64,000 bases of DNA from Microbispora corallina (lineage in GTDB: Bacteria > Actinomycetota > Actinomycetes > Streptosporangiales > Streptosporangiaceae), in contig NZ_BOOC01000035.1 of assembly GCF_016863035.1 (NCBI RefSeq), positions 61,328 to 125,327 on the forward strand, read 5' to 3'. A program made the translations under genes and the position numbers. Positions 25,694 through 34,112 of the stretch are shown here, piece after piece. Every line of letters begins with the position of its first letter. The first letter of the stretch is position 1. The notes below the pieces were generated by a model that searched no databases, was not told the DNA's origin, and was given only the letters and a program-made list of their open reading frames with translations.

Positions 25694-26017
25694 TCAGCAC
25701 ATGGCCACGTTGTTGACGGAGACGACGCGGTCGAAGTTCCCGTCGTCCTGGCCGGTGCGGTCGGCGGTGCCGAGCGCCAGCAGCACACGACCGCTCGCGA
25801 CGGCCGCCGCGTTGTGCCGTGACGCCATGGCGAGCATGTCGGCGGACGGGTCGAGGCCGCAGATCGTCGGCGCCCGGTTCTGCTGATCCAGCGCCCGTAG
25901 GAGCGCGCCGGGCCCGCACCCGACCTCGCAGACGTGGTCGCCCTGCCGGACGTCGAGAAGGCCGAGCAGTTCCCACGCGCCGCGTGTACGGGCCGGAGGA
26001 ACTGCGCGGCAAGCCAT
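25694..26017 (-). pseudogene. Class I SAM methyltransferase, internally deleted
   Basis: ATG 26017 overlaps the upstream glycosyltransferase stop (TGATG). The frame reads GAWELLGLLDVRQGDHVCEV and GCGPGALLRALDQQ (motif I), then LDPSADMLAMASRHNAAAVA and DRVVSVNNVAMC before a TGA at 25694. Directly after, another frame reads VLIAARPMP, the strand that normally comes about 20 residues after VNNVAM. A short internal deletion with frameshift explains both. The C-terminus then runs into the convergent copper gene. Confidence 0.6.
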
Positions 26018-27201
26018 CACGGGCCGACAGGCGCCGACGACCTCCTGGAGGGTGCTTTCATCTCCTGCAGCTCGGTGAACAACTGTTCCCATCGCCCGCG
26101 GATGCGATCGACGTAGTACCTGGCGACCGACTCCTTGGCCGCCGTTCCGAGCCGGTTCCGCAGTGACGGGTCGGCGATGAGCGACTCGATGGCGACGGTG
26201 AGTCCGGTGACGTCCTGGGGAGGGACCAGCAGTCCGTCCCGGCCACCCGTGATGATCTCGGCCGGACCGTTGGGGCAGTCGAAGCTGACGACGGGCAACG
26301 CGTGGGCCATGGCCTCGATGAGGACCATGCCGAAGCCCTCTGATCGGGAGCTGAGGACGAACATCGCGCCTTTGGCGAGTTCCTGCTCCAGCGTGGTGGT
26401 GCCGCCCATGAGGAAGACGTGGTTGTACAGGTGAAGGCGGTGGATGAGGCGCTGCAGTTTGGCGCGTTCCTTGCCGTCGCCGTAGATGCGCAGCTGCCAG
26501 TCGGGGTGTTTGTCGGCGACCGCGGCGAACGCCTCGACCAGCAGGTCGAATCCTTTCTGGCGGGTGAGGCGTCCGGCCGCGACGATGATTTTGCTGTTCG
26601 GTGCGGCGGGCGTGCGTACGGCCGGTGTCAGAGCGTTGGGGATGGTGGCCAGGCGGGTACGTGCGCCGTCGAGGATCGCGGCGTACTCGGCGGCGTCGGC
26701 GTCGGTGAGGGTCACCACGGCGTCGAGACGGGGGTACCAGCGGGCGATCTGGTCGATCAAGTCGGGTTTGTGGGAGCGCACGTACATGTGTTCCTGAGCG
26801 ACCCGGATGACGCTGGGCGAGGCGAAGCGTGCGGCGAGCAGATTGAGGGCGGGGCGAGTGGTGACCAGCACTCCGCCGTCCAGGGACCGCAGGTAGCGGA
26901 CCAATCCGCGGTCGCTCAGTCGGTTGAAACTCGCGTAGCGGACCTCTGACGGCGGGACGAGGCGGCTGGCCCGGCCACCGAGCCACGCCCGGATGGGATG
27001 CCGCCAACCGGATCCACGCAGGCCGGCCAGGGTGAGCAGGCGCACTCGCGGATCAAGATCGAACCTCGGCTGATCCCGCGTCTGGAAGACGCTGACCAAC
27101 TCGACATCGTGCTCACCGGCCAGGGCGTTCGCCTGATTGATCACGGTACGAATGGTGCCGCCGACGCTGTAGGCGTTGAAGAGCAGGTAGCGGATCTTCA
27201 T
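26017..27201 (-). CDS. GT4-family glycosyltransferase
   Basis: At 394 residues this is a typical GT-B enzyme of family GT4. The N-terminal part shows YSVGGTIRTVINQANALAGE, and the C-terminal nucleotide-sugar part shows IIVAAGRLTRQKGFDLLVEA and the EX7E motif in SEGFGMVLIEAMAHALPVVS. Such enzymes transfer sugars to cell-wall polymers, lipids or natural products. It follows the small beta-sandwich gene by three bases and precedes the methyltransferase relic. A tandem BlaI-like operator lies upstream of the pair, which suggests a cell-envelope stress role. Confidence 0.9.
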   Translation of the reverse strand: MKIRYLLFNAYSVGGTIRTVINQANALAGEHDVELVSVFQTRDQPRFDLDPRVRLLTLAGLRGSGWRHPIRAWLGGRASRLVPPSEVRYASFNRLSDRGLVRYLRSLDGGVLVTTRPALNLLAARFASPSVIRVAQEHMYVRSHKPDLIDQIARWYPRLDAVVTLTDADAAEYAAILDGARTRLATIPNALTPAVRTPAAPNSKIIVAAGRLTRQKGFDLLVEAFAAVADKHPDWQLRIYGDGKERAKLQRLIHRLHLYNHVFLMGGTTTLEQELAKGAMFVLSSRSEGFGMVLIEAMAHALPVVSFDCPNGPAEIITGGRDGLLVPPQDVTGLTVAIESLIADPSLRNRLGTAAKESVARYYVDRIRGRWEQLFTELQEMKAPSRRSSAPVGP

Positions 27202-27204
27202 CTG

Positions 27205-27648
27205 TCAGCCACGCCGGCAGATCAGCGACAGGTTCGACTGAACGGTGTAGTACGGCTTGACGCTGATCGGGCCCATCGGGGTGTCGTCCGTCTGGGCGGG
27301 GAAGGTGATGACCTTCTTCTTGTTGGGGATGTCGTCAAGGTGGCGCCCCAGCCGTAGCGGTTCCGATCTGCCTGGCACTTTCAGATGCAGGTCCCAGACC
27401 TGGCGGCCGTCGTCACCTTCGAGTGGGGAGGCCGACGCGAGCAGGTCGATGCCGAAGGACGTCTCGAACCGTCCGCCGCGCAATGTCGCCGGACACGTCA
27501 GTACGACGGTGGGATGGTCGCGATCCGTCAGGGTCAAGGTGGCTGTCTCCGGTGCCGAGCCGGCCTCGGCCCCGGCGATGAAACCGGTCAGACGCACCCG
27601 GCCACCCCGGGGCCACACCTGCTCGACTTCCGCGTGTCCGAGCTCCAT
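27205..27648 (-). CDS. Glycosyltransferase-associated beta-sandwich protein
   Basis: ATG 27648 lies six bases after AGGAGG. The 147-residue product begins HAEVEQVWPRGGRVRLTGFI and continues with ATLTLTDRDHPTVVLTCPAT and RQVWDLHLKVPGRSEPLRLG, a beta-rich pattern. It has no signal peptide. Similar small proteins or domains accompany actinobacterial glycosyltransferases, possibly as accessory modules; this is from memory and not certain. It forms a two-gene operon with the GT4 enzyme behind a tandem BlaI-like operator. Confidence 0.65.
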   Translation of the reverse strand: MELGHAEVEQVWPRGGRVRLTGFIAGAEAGSAPETATLTLTDRDHPTVVLTCPATLRGGRFETSFGIDLLASASPLEGDDGRQVWDLHLKVPGRSEPLRLGRHLDDIPNKKKVITFPAQTDDTPMGPISVKPYYTVQSNLSLICRRG

Positions 27649-27686
27649 TCCGGACCTCCTTGCAGTGCACAGTTCGCAAAGCTCAA

Positions 27687-27722
27687 TTACTATCCCGATA
27701 GTAACTACTAGTCCGATAGTAG
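27687..27722. promoter_or_regulatory. Tandem BlaI-like operators
   Basis: Two adjacent inverted repeats lie here. TTACTATC-CC-GATAGTAA (27687-27704) is perfect over eight-base arms, and CTACTA-GTCCGA-TAGTAG (27705-27722) is perfect over six-base arms. They abut without a gap, 38 bases before the two-gene glycosyltransferase operon. This is the strongest site of its type in the window. Confidence 0.7.
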
Positions 27723-27890
27723 CTCGAATCGGGAGAGACCAGCGACCTGACCTGCGATGAAGCACCGGCGGCAGACGGCGATGACAGCGCTCGCCCGGCA
27801 GGGCAGGGAAGAGAACCCGGCAGCTGTCCGGACGGACCGTCGCCCGGGTCCGCTCATGTCGCGGCCCGTCAACCCGTGGAGGCATCACCG

Positions 27891-29366
27891 TCAGCGGGGT
27901 GCGAACGACCGGAGGTAGGCGGTGTAGCCGGTGCCCCGGATCCGGCGGGAGGTCCAGGTGCGGGCGTAGTCCGGGGGGCCGGAGCGCGTCTTGGCGAGGG
28001 CGGCGGTGGGTTCGGTGGCGGCGCGGCGCAGCAGGTCGGCCCTGGTGGTGTCGCGGTTGTTTCCGCTGACGTCGGCGGAGGCGCAGCCGGCGTAGTAGCC
28101 GATCGGCTGGGCGTGGCTGCCGGTGACCAGACAGGGTGGGTGCAGGCCGAGGCGGCGCAGGGCGTCGGCGACCGCTTGGTAGCGGCCGGCGGTGACCCGG
28201 GCGGCGGCGGCGTTGTTCCGGAGGATTCCGTACTGTGTCGCCAGATGCAGGACGAGCACGACGGCGAGTGCCCCCGCGACGGTCGTGCGGGCAGGCGCCG
28301 GATGGACGGCGCGCACGATCCGGGCGGCAAGGGTGGCGACGGGCAGGGCGAGCAGCGCGTAGACGGGCAGGAAGAAGCGCGGCGCGGAGTAGTCGATGAG
28401 GACGAGATAGGGAACGCTCATTGCTCCGGCGCAGGCGACGGGCAGCAGGGTCGGCGCCGGGCGTCCTGCCCTCACGGCCACCGCGCATGCTGCGAACGCG
28501 AGCAGCGGCAGGGAAAGCCACCACAGGGTGAGCGCGGGGTGGCTCAAGGGGACGGTGCAGGGGCGGCACAGCAGGGGCCCGTTCAGGCTGCGCCAGGCGT
28601 CGCCACCGGCCCAGTGACGACCCATGCCGCCCTCGGTGGCGCTGGAGGCGTGCAGGCGGGCGGCGAGGCCGCCCCACCGGGCGTATGCTTCGGCGATCCA
28701 CTCGGCGCCGCCCGCGGCCAGCCCACCGGCCACGGCGAAAGCGGGGGCCGGTCGCCGCCAGGCGCGCACCGCGAGGCAGGCAGCCAATAGCGCCGACGCG
28801 AGCCAGATGCCGTCGGAGAAGCGGAACAGCGTGGCCGCGGCGACCGCGACACCCAGGCCCGCGAGCATGGCCCGGGAGGCATCGGACTGCTGGGCCCGCA
28901 GGAACCACCCGGCCGCGGCCACCGCCGACAACGCCACCCACAGGTTGGGCATGGCCTGCGGCCCGTACAGCACAGTGGTCCACAGGCCGGCGAACAGCAG
29001 GGCGGCCAGCGCGGTCGGGCCGGGCCCGAGCAGCGGCCGCCAAATTCGGTAGGCCCCGTACAGCGCCGCGGCCGACAGTAGCGCCAGGACGACTCTGAGC
29101 GCCGCGGTGGAGCCGATGACGGCCAGGACGGGGGCGGCGAGCAGGCTCACGCCCCGGGAGCGAGGTGCGCTGAAGTAGGCGGCCGGGTTACGCGGGTCGA
29201 CCTGGGACAGGTACACCGTCTCGTCCCAGCCGAGCCCGAGGTGCGGGGCGGCGAGGGTCAGCTGTGCCGCCGCGTAGCCGGCGGCCACGACAGCAAGCCA
29301 CGGCAGGCGCCCGGACAACCGGGCCCACGACCGGGCTCCCCAGCGGGCCGGGGCCTGCGTGGTCAT
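27891..29366 (-). CDS. GT-C-type membrane glycosyltransferase (ArnT/PMT-like)
   Basis: The 491-residue protein has about ten membrane helices, starting LPWLAVVAAGYAAAQLTLAA. The first outer loop holds LGLGWDETVYLSQVDPRNPA, with the DE pair at the position of the catalytic acid of GT-C enzymes. The C-terminal soluble part begins near HLATQYGILRNNAAA. These enzymes transfer a sugar from a polyprenyl-phosphate donor outside the membrane. It is the last gene of a DedA-UppP-GT-C operon whose genes overlap by four bases, tying it to polyprenyl-phosphate use. Confidence 0.85.
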   Translation of the reverse strand: MTTQAPARWGARSWARLSGRLPWLAVVAAGYAAAQLTLAAPHLGLGWDETVYLSQVDPRNPAAYFSAPRSRGVSLLAAPVLAVIGSTAALRVVLALLSAAALYGAYRIWRPLLGPGPTALAALLFAGLWTTVLYGPQAMPNLWVALSAVAAAGWFLRAQQSDASRAMLAGLGVAVAAATLFRFSDGIWLASALLAACLAVRAWRRPAPAFAVAGGLAAGGAEWIAEAYARWGGLAARLHASSATEGGMGRHWAGGDAWRSLNGPLLCRPCTVPLSHPALTLWWLSLPLLAFAACAVAVRAGRPAPTLLPVACAGAMSVPYLVLIDYSAPRFFLPVYALLALPVATLAARIVRAVHPAPARTTVAGALAVVLVLHLATQYGILRNNAAAARVTAGRYQAVADALRRLGLHPPCLVTGSHAQPIGYYAGCASADVSGNNRDTTRADLLRRAATEPTAALAKTRSGPPDYARTWTSRRIRGTGYTAYLRSFAPR

Positions 29367-30199
29367 GCGGTGATCGCTCCGGCGCCGAGCAGGGCGAGCA
29401 GGAGCACACCGGCGGCGATCCGGTAGACCACGAAGGCGGTGAAGGAGTGGCGGGCGACGTACCGCAGCAGCCAGGCGATCGAGGCGTAGGCGACGATGAA
29501 GGACACCGCCGTCCCGGCCACCAGCGGCGCGAGGCCGGTCCCGGCGCCGGCGGCGTCCTTGAGCTCGTACAGGCCGGCCCCCGTCAGGGCGGGGATGCCG
29601 AGGAGGAACGACAGCCGGGTGGCCGCGACCCGGTCCAGGTCGAGCAGCAGGGCGGTGGACATGGTCGCCCCCGAGCGGGAGAAGCCGGGGAACAGCAGGG
29701 CGAGAATCTGGGAGGTGCCCACCAGCATGGCGTCGGTGAACGTGGTGTCGTCCTCGCCGCGCTTGTGGCGGCCCATCCGGTCGGCGGCCCACATGACGGC
29801 GCTGCCGGCCAGCAGCGAGGCGGCCACCACCCACAGCGAGGCGAGGGGGCCCTGGATGAGCGGCTTGGCGGCCAGGCCCACGACCACGATCGGGATCGTG
29901 GCGAACACCACCCACCAGGCGAAGGCGTAGTCGTGGCCGCGCCGCTCCTCCGGCCGGATTAGGCCGCGCAACCAGGCGGAGACGATCCGCACGATGTCGC
30001 CGGAGAAGTACACCAGCGCCGCGGCGATCGCCCCGACCTGGATCACCGCGGTGAAGCCGACCACCGCGGCGTCGCTCACCCGGATGCCCATCAGGCCCTC
30101 GGCGATCTTCAGGTGACCGGTGGAGGAGACCGGGAGGAACTCCGTCACCCCTTCGACGACGCCGAGCACCACGGCCTGGATCAGGCTGATACCGCTCAC
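29363..30199 (-). CDS. uppP: Undecaprenyl-diphosphatase UppP/BacA
   Basis: The 278-residue membrane protein carries both family signatures: VVEGVTEFLPVSSTGHLKIA near the N-terminus and LLFPGFSRSGATMSTALLLD in the second half. It has about eight helices. UppP removes a phosphate from undecaprenyl diphosphate outside the membrane, renewing the carrier for peptidoglycan and other wall polymers, and can confer bacitracin resistance. The GTG start at 30199 overlaps the DedA stop (GTGA), and its stop overlaps the GT-C start (ATGA). Confidence 0.93.
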   Translation of the reverse strand: MSGISLIQAVVLGVVEGVTEFLPVSSTGHLKIAEGLMGIRVSDAAVVGFTAVIQVGAIAAALVYFSGDIVRIVSAWLRGLIRPEERRGHDYAFAWWVVFATIPIVVVGLAAKPLIQGPLASLWVVAASLLAGSAVMWAADRMGRHKRGEDDTTFTDAMLVGTSQILALLFPGFSRSGATMSTALLLDLDRVAATRLSFLLGIPALTGAGLYELKDAAGAGTGLAPLVAGTAVSFIVAYASIAWLLRYVARHSFTAFVVYRIAAGVLLLALLGAGAITA

Positions 30200-30882
30200 T
30201 TGAGGTCCTCCTGTGTGGACGAGGTCACGGGGGCGCTGTCGCGGGTCGCCGCCGCGGCGATCCTGGCGCGGCGACGGGCACGTAGCGCCTCGGCGGCCAG
30301 GGGCAGCAGGGACACCGCGACGATCGCGCCGATGATGGGCAGCAGATAGCGGTCGACGTCCGGGACAGTGGCCCCCAGGGCGTAACCGGCGAGCACGAGG
30401 CCGACCGTCCACGCCAGGCCGCCGATGACCTGCCAAACAGTGAAGGTGCGCGCCGGTACCTGGACCACTCCTGCGAGTGGATTGAGCACGGTTCGCACGA
30501 GCGGGATGAACCGGGCCAAGACGATGGCCTTGCCGTGCCCGTAGCGGACGAGCAGCGCCTCGGCCCGGGCCGCGCCGCGGCGAAGGTGGGCGTTGCGGGT
30601 TCGCGTGAGCAGCGCGCGACCCGCCCGGCGGCCGATCAGGTAGCCGGTCTGGGCGCCGAGGATCGCCCCGGCCACGGCCGCGGCCAGCACGAGGGGCAGT
30701 GACAGACGTACGCCGGCCGTCGTGGTGGTGCACAGCAGGCCCGCGGTGAACAGCAGCGAGTCTCCGGGCAGGAAGAACCCGATCAACAGGCCGGTCTCGG
30801 CGAACAGCACCACGAACACACCCGCGGCGCCGAGCGAGGTCAGCAGAGAGGTGGCATCCAGTGGATTGAGCGGCTGCGACAA
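30196..30882 (-). CDS. DedA/VTT-family membrane protein
   Basis: 228 residues. GVFVVLFAETGLLIGFFLPG and DSLLF give the DedA start motif. GAQTGYLIGRRAGRALL and GKAIVLARFIPLVRTVLNPL give the conserved core with the essential Arg residues. Some DedA proteins flip undecaprenyl phosphate back to the inner leaflet (the UptA activity). Being coupled to uppP supports that job here. It is the first gene of the operon. The divergent promoter region shared with BlaI-type gene (2) holds two BlaI-like sites. Confidence 0.9.
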   Translation of the reverse strand: MSQPLNPLDATSLLTSLGAAGVFVVLFAETGLLIGFFLPGDSLLFTAGLLCTTTTAGVRLSLPLVLAAAVAGAILGAQTGYLIGRRAGRALLTRTRNAHLRRGAARAEALLVRYGHGKAIVLARFIPLVRTVLNPLAGVVQVPARTFTVWQVIGGLAWTVGLVLAGYALGATVPDVDRYLLPIIGAIVAVSLLPLAAEALRARRRARIAAAATRDSAPVTSSTQEDLK

Positions 30883-30947
30883 CCGGGAGTCCTTTCACCG
30901 CGCCCTGTCCTCCGGCCTCAACACCTGGCACACTCAGAGGACGGCAG

Positions 30948-30986
30948 CTTTTACACGGCCGTAGAAGTTTTACACGACTGTAGAAG
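30948..30986. promoter_or_regulatory. Direct repeat of two BlaI-like operators
   Basis: CTTTTACACGGCCGTAGAAG (30948-30967) and TTTTACACGACTGTAGAAG (30968-30986) repeat with a 19-base period. Each has TAC/GTA arms in the manner of BlaI sites. They lie 24 bases before BlaI-type gene (2) and 66 bases before the divergent DedA-UppP-GT-C operon, so both should be repressed together. Confidence 0.65.
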
Positions 30987-31009
30987 ATGAGCAGGGGAAA
31001 CGACAACCC

Positions 31010-31399
31010 ATGGACGCCACTTCACAGGGGCGGGTACCCAGGCGCGCCAACGGCGAGCGGGAGTCCGAGATCCTCGACGTGCTGCTGCGCGCCGGCGCCC
31101 CGTTGACTCCCGGCGAGGTCGCCGAACGCATGAGCAGCGAGTTGACCTACAGCACGGTGGTGACGATTCTCACCAGGCTGTACGCCAAGCAGTTGCTCAC
31201 CCGTCAACCCCGCGGACGCGCCTACGCCTACAGCCCCGTGACCGACGAAGACGGGTACGCCGCCCGCCGCATGCGCACCGTCCTGGAGGAACGGCCCGAC
31301 CGTCAGGCCGTTCTCGCCCGCTTCGCCGACGGCCTGTCGGCGTCCGACGCGGAACTGCTGCGCCGGCTGCTCGGGCCCGAGTCCGGGCACGGCCGGTAA
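31010..31399 (+). CDS. BlaI/MecI-family transcriptional repressor (2)
   Basis: The 129-residue winged-helix protein reads GERESEILDVLLRAGAPLTP, GEVAERMSSELTYSTVVTIL and TRLYAKQLLTRQPRGRAYAY. The C-terminal part RFADGLSASDAELLRRLLG forms the dimer interface. It is followed 10 bases later by an M56 protease, the classical BlaI-BlaR1 pairing. It diverges from the DedA-UppP-GT-C operon. There are no Cys residues, so direct copper sensing in the CopY style is unlikely. Confidence 0.92.
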   Translation: MDATSQGRVPRRANGERESEILDVLLRAGAPLTPGEVAERMSSELTYSTVVTILTRLYAKQLLTRQPRGRAYAYSPVTDEDGYAARRMRTVLEERPDRQAVLARFADGLSASDAELLRRLLGPESGHGR

Positions 31400-31409
31400 A
31401 GGCGTCCCG

Positions 31410-32348
31410 ATGCGCATCGCCGTCTATCTCCCGCTGCTGCTGTCCCTGTTCGCCCCGTTCGGTGCGCGGATCCTCTCCGAGCGCTGCGAACCCCGCCTGG
31501 CCACCTGGCTGCTCACCGTCTCGGCACTGATGCTGGGCGCGGCGAGCACCATCTCGCTGGGTCTGCTGGCCGTCACCGGGCTGATCCGCCTCCCGCTGCT
31601 CGCCGACCTCGGCCACTGGTCTGCCGGTGCCGCCCAACGCGACGACCCCACTCAGGTGCCGGTCGCCCTGGTCGCCGGCCTGCTGCTCGGCGGCGCCGTC
31701 CTCGCCGCCGCCCGCATGCTGTGGATCCGCGCCCGCTCACTGGCCGCGGCCGCCGCGCAGGCGGCCTGCATGCCCGCCCAGGACGGACTGGTCGTCGTCG
31801 ACGACGAGACACCCGAGGCGTTCGCGCTGCCCGGGCTGCCCGGCCGCGTCGTCGTCTCCACCGGCATGCTCGACCTCCTGGACGACGGCGAACACGAGAT
31901 TCTGCTCGCGCATGAACGAGCCCACCTGGAGGCGCACCACTACCTGTTCGCCGCCCTCGCAGGGCTGGGCGCCGCCGCCAACCCCCTCTTGCGCCCGCTC
32001 GCCGCCGCCGTCGGCTACACCACCGAACGCTGGGCCGACGAACGCGCCGCCGCCGCCGTCGGCGACCGCGCCCGGGTGGCGCGCACCGTGGGCAAGGCGG
32101 CGCTGGCCACGCACTACACCCTCAACCGCAGGCATCTCCCGGGCGCCGCTCTCGGCATTCTCGGCCGCCGCACCTCCCTCACCGGAGCGGGGCCCATCCC
32201 CCGCCGGGTCGCCGCCCTCCTCGCGCCACCACTGCGCCACCACCCCGCACTCGTCATCGCCGCCGGTGCGGTCCTCGTCATGGCCACCGGTGCCATCGCG
32301 GACGCGACCCTCGACCTCCATGTGTTCCTGGAACTCGCCGGTATCTAA
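31410..32348 (+). CDS. M56-family (BlaR1-like) membrane metallopeptidase (2)
   Basis: 312 residues with membrane helices at the N-terminus (IAVYLPLLLSLFAPFGARIL; WLLTVSALMLGAASTISLGL), in the middle and at the C-terminus. The zinc motif is in EILLAHERAHLEAHHYLFAA, and TTERWADERAAAAVGDRARV supplies the distal acidic ligand. No C-terminal sensor domain is present. It should cleave BlaI-type repressor (2), encoded just upstream, in response to a membrane signal. Confidence 0.92.
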   Translation: MRIAVYLPLLLSLFAPFGARILSERCEPRLATWLLTVSALMLGAASTISLGLLAVTGLIRLPLLADLGHWSAGAAQRDDPTQVPVALVAGLLLGGAVLAAARMLWIRARSLAAAAAQAACMPAQDGLVVVDDETPEAFALPGLPGRVVVSTGMLDLLDDGEHEILLAHERAHLEAHHYLFAALAGLGAAANPLLRPLAAAVGYTTERWADERAAAAVGDRARVARTVGKAALATHYTLNRRHLPGAALGILGRRTSLTGAGPIPRRVAALLAPPLRHHPALVIAAGAVLVMATGAIADATLDLHVFLELAGI

Positions 32349-32534
32349 GCCCGCGACTGTTTGACGCGACGTGGTCGGGTCGGGGTCGTAGCTCGGCGTC
32401 CACTTAGCAGTTCGCCAGGTCTGGTTGGCGGAAATCCTGGTGGAAAGCCGGGAGCGCGGGACTGCGCCCTGGCGTAAGTCGGGCCGTGTGGCTCACGGAC
32501 GCGTGGCGGTCCGTTCCGGGCTTCGAGCACTTTC

Positions 32535-32554
32535 TACTATTCCCGGGAGTAGTA
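32535..32554. promoter_or_regulatory. BlaI-like operator before the COG4705-type gene
   Basis: TACTATTCCCGGGAGTAGTA is a 20-base palindrome with a single mismatched pair. It lies 88 bases before the ATG at 32642 and 135 bases before the usable GTG at 32689. Confidence 0.65.
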
Positions 32555-32688
32555 TCTGGTCCGGCGGGTCCTCCTTGTGGAGAGGCGCTTGCCGACCTCG
32601 ATGGGTGACGACGTCCCCTTGTCCTTTCCTGGAGCGTGCGCATGGTGTCCACCGCTACTGCCCCTCGCCTGCAGCAGATGGCGAACAA

Positions 32689-33927
32689 GTGCCCCTGGTC
32701 ACCGCGACCTTCTGGGTCATCAAGATCCTTTCGACGACGGTCGGGGAGACGTTCGCGGACTACTTGACCGTCAACGCCGGGCTCGGCCCGGCGGTGACCG
32801 ACGGCCTGGTGTTCGCCGTCCTGGCCGGGGCCCTGGCACTGCAGGCGTCCACCCGCCGCTACACCCCGTGGATCTATTGGCTGTCCGTGGTACTGGTGAG
32901 TATCTCGGGGACGCAGATCACCGACTTCCTCACCGACACGCTCGGGGTCAGCCTGTACGTCAGTACGGCGCTGTTCGCGGTGCTCCTCGCCGTGGTCTTC
33001 ACCGTCTGGTACCGGCAGGAGATGACCCTGTCGATCACCGCGATCAACACGCCCCGGCGGGAGGCGTTCTACTGGGGCGCAATTTTGACCACCTTCGCGC
33101 TCGGCACCGCTGCCGGCGACCTGGCCACCGAGGCGTTGAGTCTCGGGTTCCAGAACGGCGCGCTGATCTTCGGCGGCGCCTTCCTCGTCACACTGGTGCT
33201 GTGGCGGATCGAGGCCTGGCAGGTGGGGGCGTTCTGGGCCGCCTACATCCTTACTCGTCCGCTCGGAGCCGCGGTCGGCGACCTGCTCACGCAGGACCAC
33301 TCGCTCGGTGGTTTCGGTCTGGGCGCCACCCGGACCAGTGTGCTGTTCTTCGCCGTCATCGTTGTGCTCGTCGGCCGCGAGCAGGTGGCCACGACCAGGG
33401 CCCGCCGCGCAGGCGCGCACTCCGATACCGGGGGCAAATCGGGCCGGGCGAGTCTGGGTCGGCCGTCGGACCTCATGTGGGCCGCCGTCGGCATCGTCGC
33501 CGTCGTCGGGATCGGCAGCTGGCTGTCGGCCGGCACCCCCGACCAGTCTCCGGTGGCGGCGAGCGGATCCGCCGGCTCCTCCGGCGCGGCAGCGCAGGAC
33601 CCGACGACAGCAGGAGCCACCAAGGCACGGCATGTGGTGTCGGCCACGCTCGGGGACCTGTCCTCCTTCACGGTCATCATCGACGACGTCAACGCACTGA
33701 CCGCCAAGGGCGACCTCGCGGGCGCGAAGACGCGGATCAAGGACCTCGAGGTGGCCTGGGACGCGGCGGAGGCAGGCCTGAAGCCCCGTTCCCCACGCGA
33801 TTGGCACGCCCTGGACGACGCGATCGACGGGGCGCTGACCGCGCTGCGCGCCGACCACCCGACCCAGGCACACTGCGTCACGGCGCTGCAAATCCTTGAG
33901 AAGACGTTGAACCGCCAGCAGAGCTGA
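32689..33927 (+). CDS. COG4705-type multi-helix membrane protein, N-terminal frameshift likely
   Basis: The main frame begins [20 protein letters not shown] and [20 protein letters not shown], then several more helices of the COG4705 membrane-anchored family. An extra exported helical domain follows (residues about 290-410, ending [12 protein letters not shown]). Upstream, a different frame from ATG 32642 reads [16 protein letters not shown], the usual start of this family. Adding one G after AACAAG would join the two exactly, so a one-base deletion is likely. A GTG at 32689 could still start a slightly shortened protein. The function is unknown. A BlaI-like palindrome lies upstream. Confidence 0.75.
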   Translation: MPLVTATFWVIKILSTTVGETFADYLTVNAGLGPAVTDGLVFAVLAGALALQASTRRYTPWIYWLSVVLVSISGTQITDFLTDTLGVSLYVSTALFAVLLAVVFTVWYRQEMTLSITAINTPRREAFYWGAILTTFALGTAAGDLATEALSLGFQNGALIFGGAFLVTLVLWRIEAWQVGAFWAAYILTRPLGAAVGDLLTQDHSLGGFGLGATRTSVLFFAVIVVLVGREQVATTRARRAGAHSDTGGKSGRASLGRPSDLMWAAVGIVAVVGIGSWLSAGTPDQSPVAASGSAGSSGAAAQDPTTAGATKARHVVSATLGDLSSFTVIIDDVNALTAKGDLAGAKTRIKDLEVAWDAAEAGLKPRSPRDWHALDDAIDGALTALRADHPTQAHCVTALQILEKTLNRQQS

Positions 33928-34072
33928 ACCCCTCACCACCCCTCTCCGCACTCAACCCGACGTCGCCGGCCCCATTGCCGGGCGGCGGCAACGAAACCGG
34001 ACGTCACCGGCGTCGTCGTGCGCACCATCGGAAGCCGCTCCTGCCTCGACGGCGGCCTCGATAGTGAGGCAT

Positions 34073-34095
34073 CCTACGATTAGGGACTGTAGTAG
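34073..34095. promoter_or_regulatory. BlaI-like operator before BlaI-type gene (3)
   Basis: CCTAC and GTAGTAG arms flank an 11-base spacer, 18 bases before the ATG at 34113. The symmetry is weaker than at the other sites. It is consistent with autoregulation. Confidence 0.45.
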
Positions 34096-34112
34096 ACGCC
34101 CGGGAGTCATGG

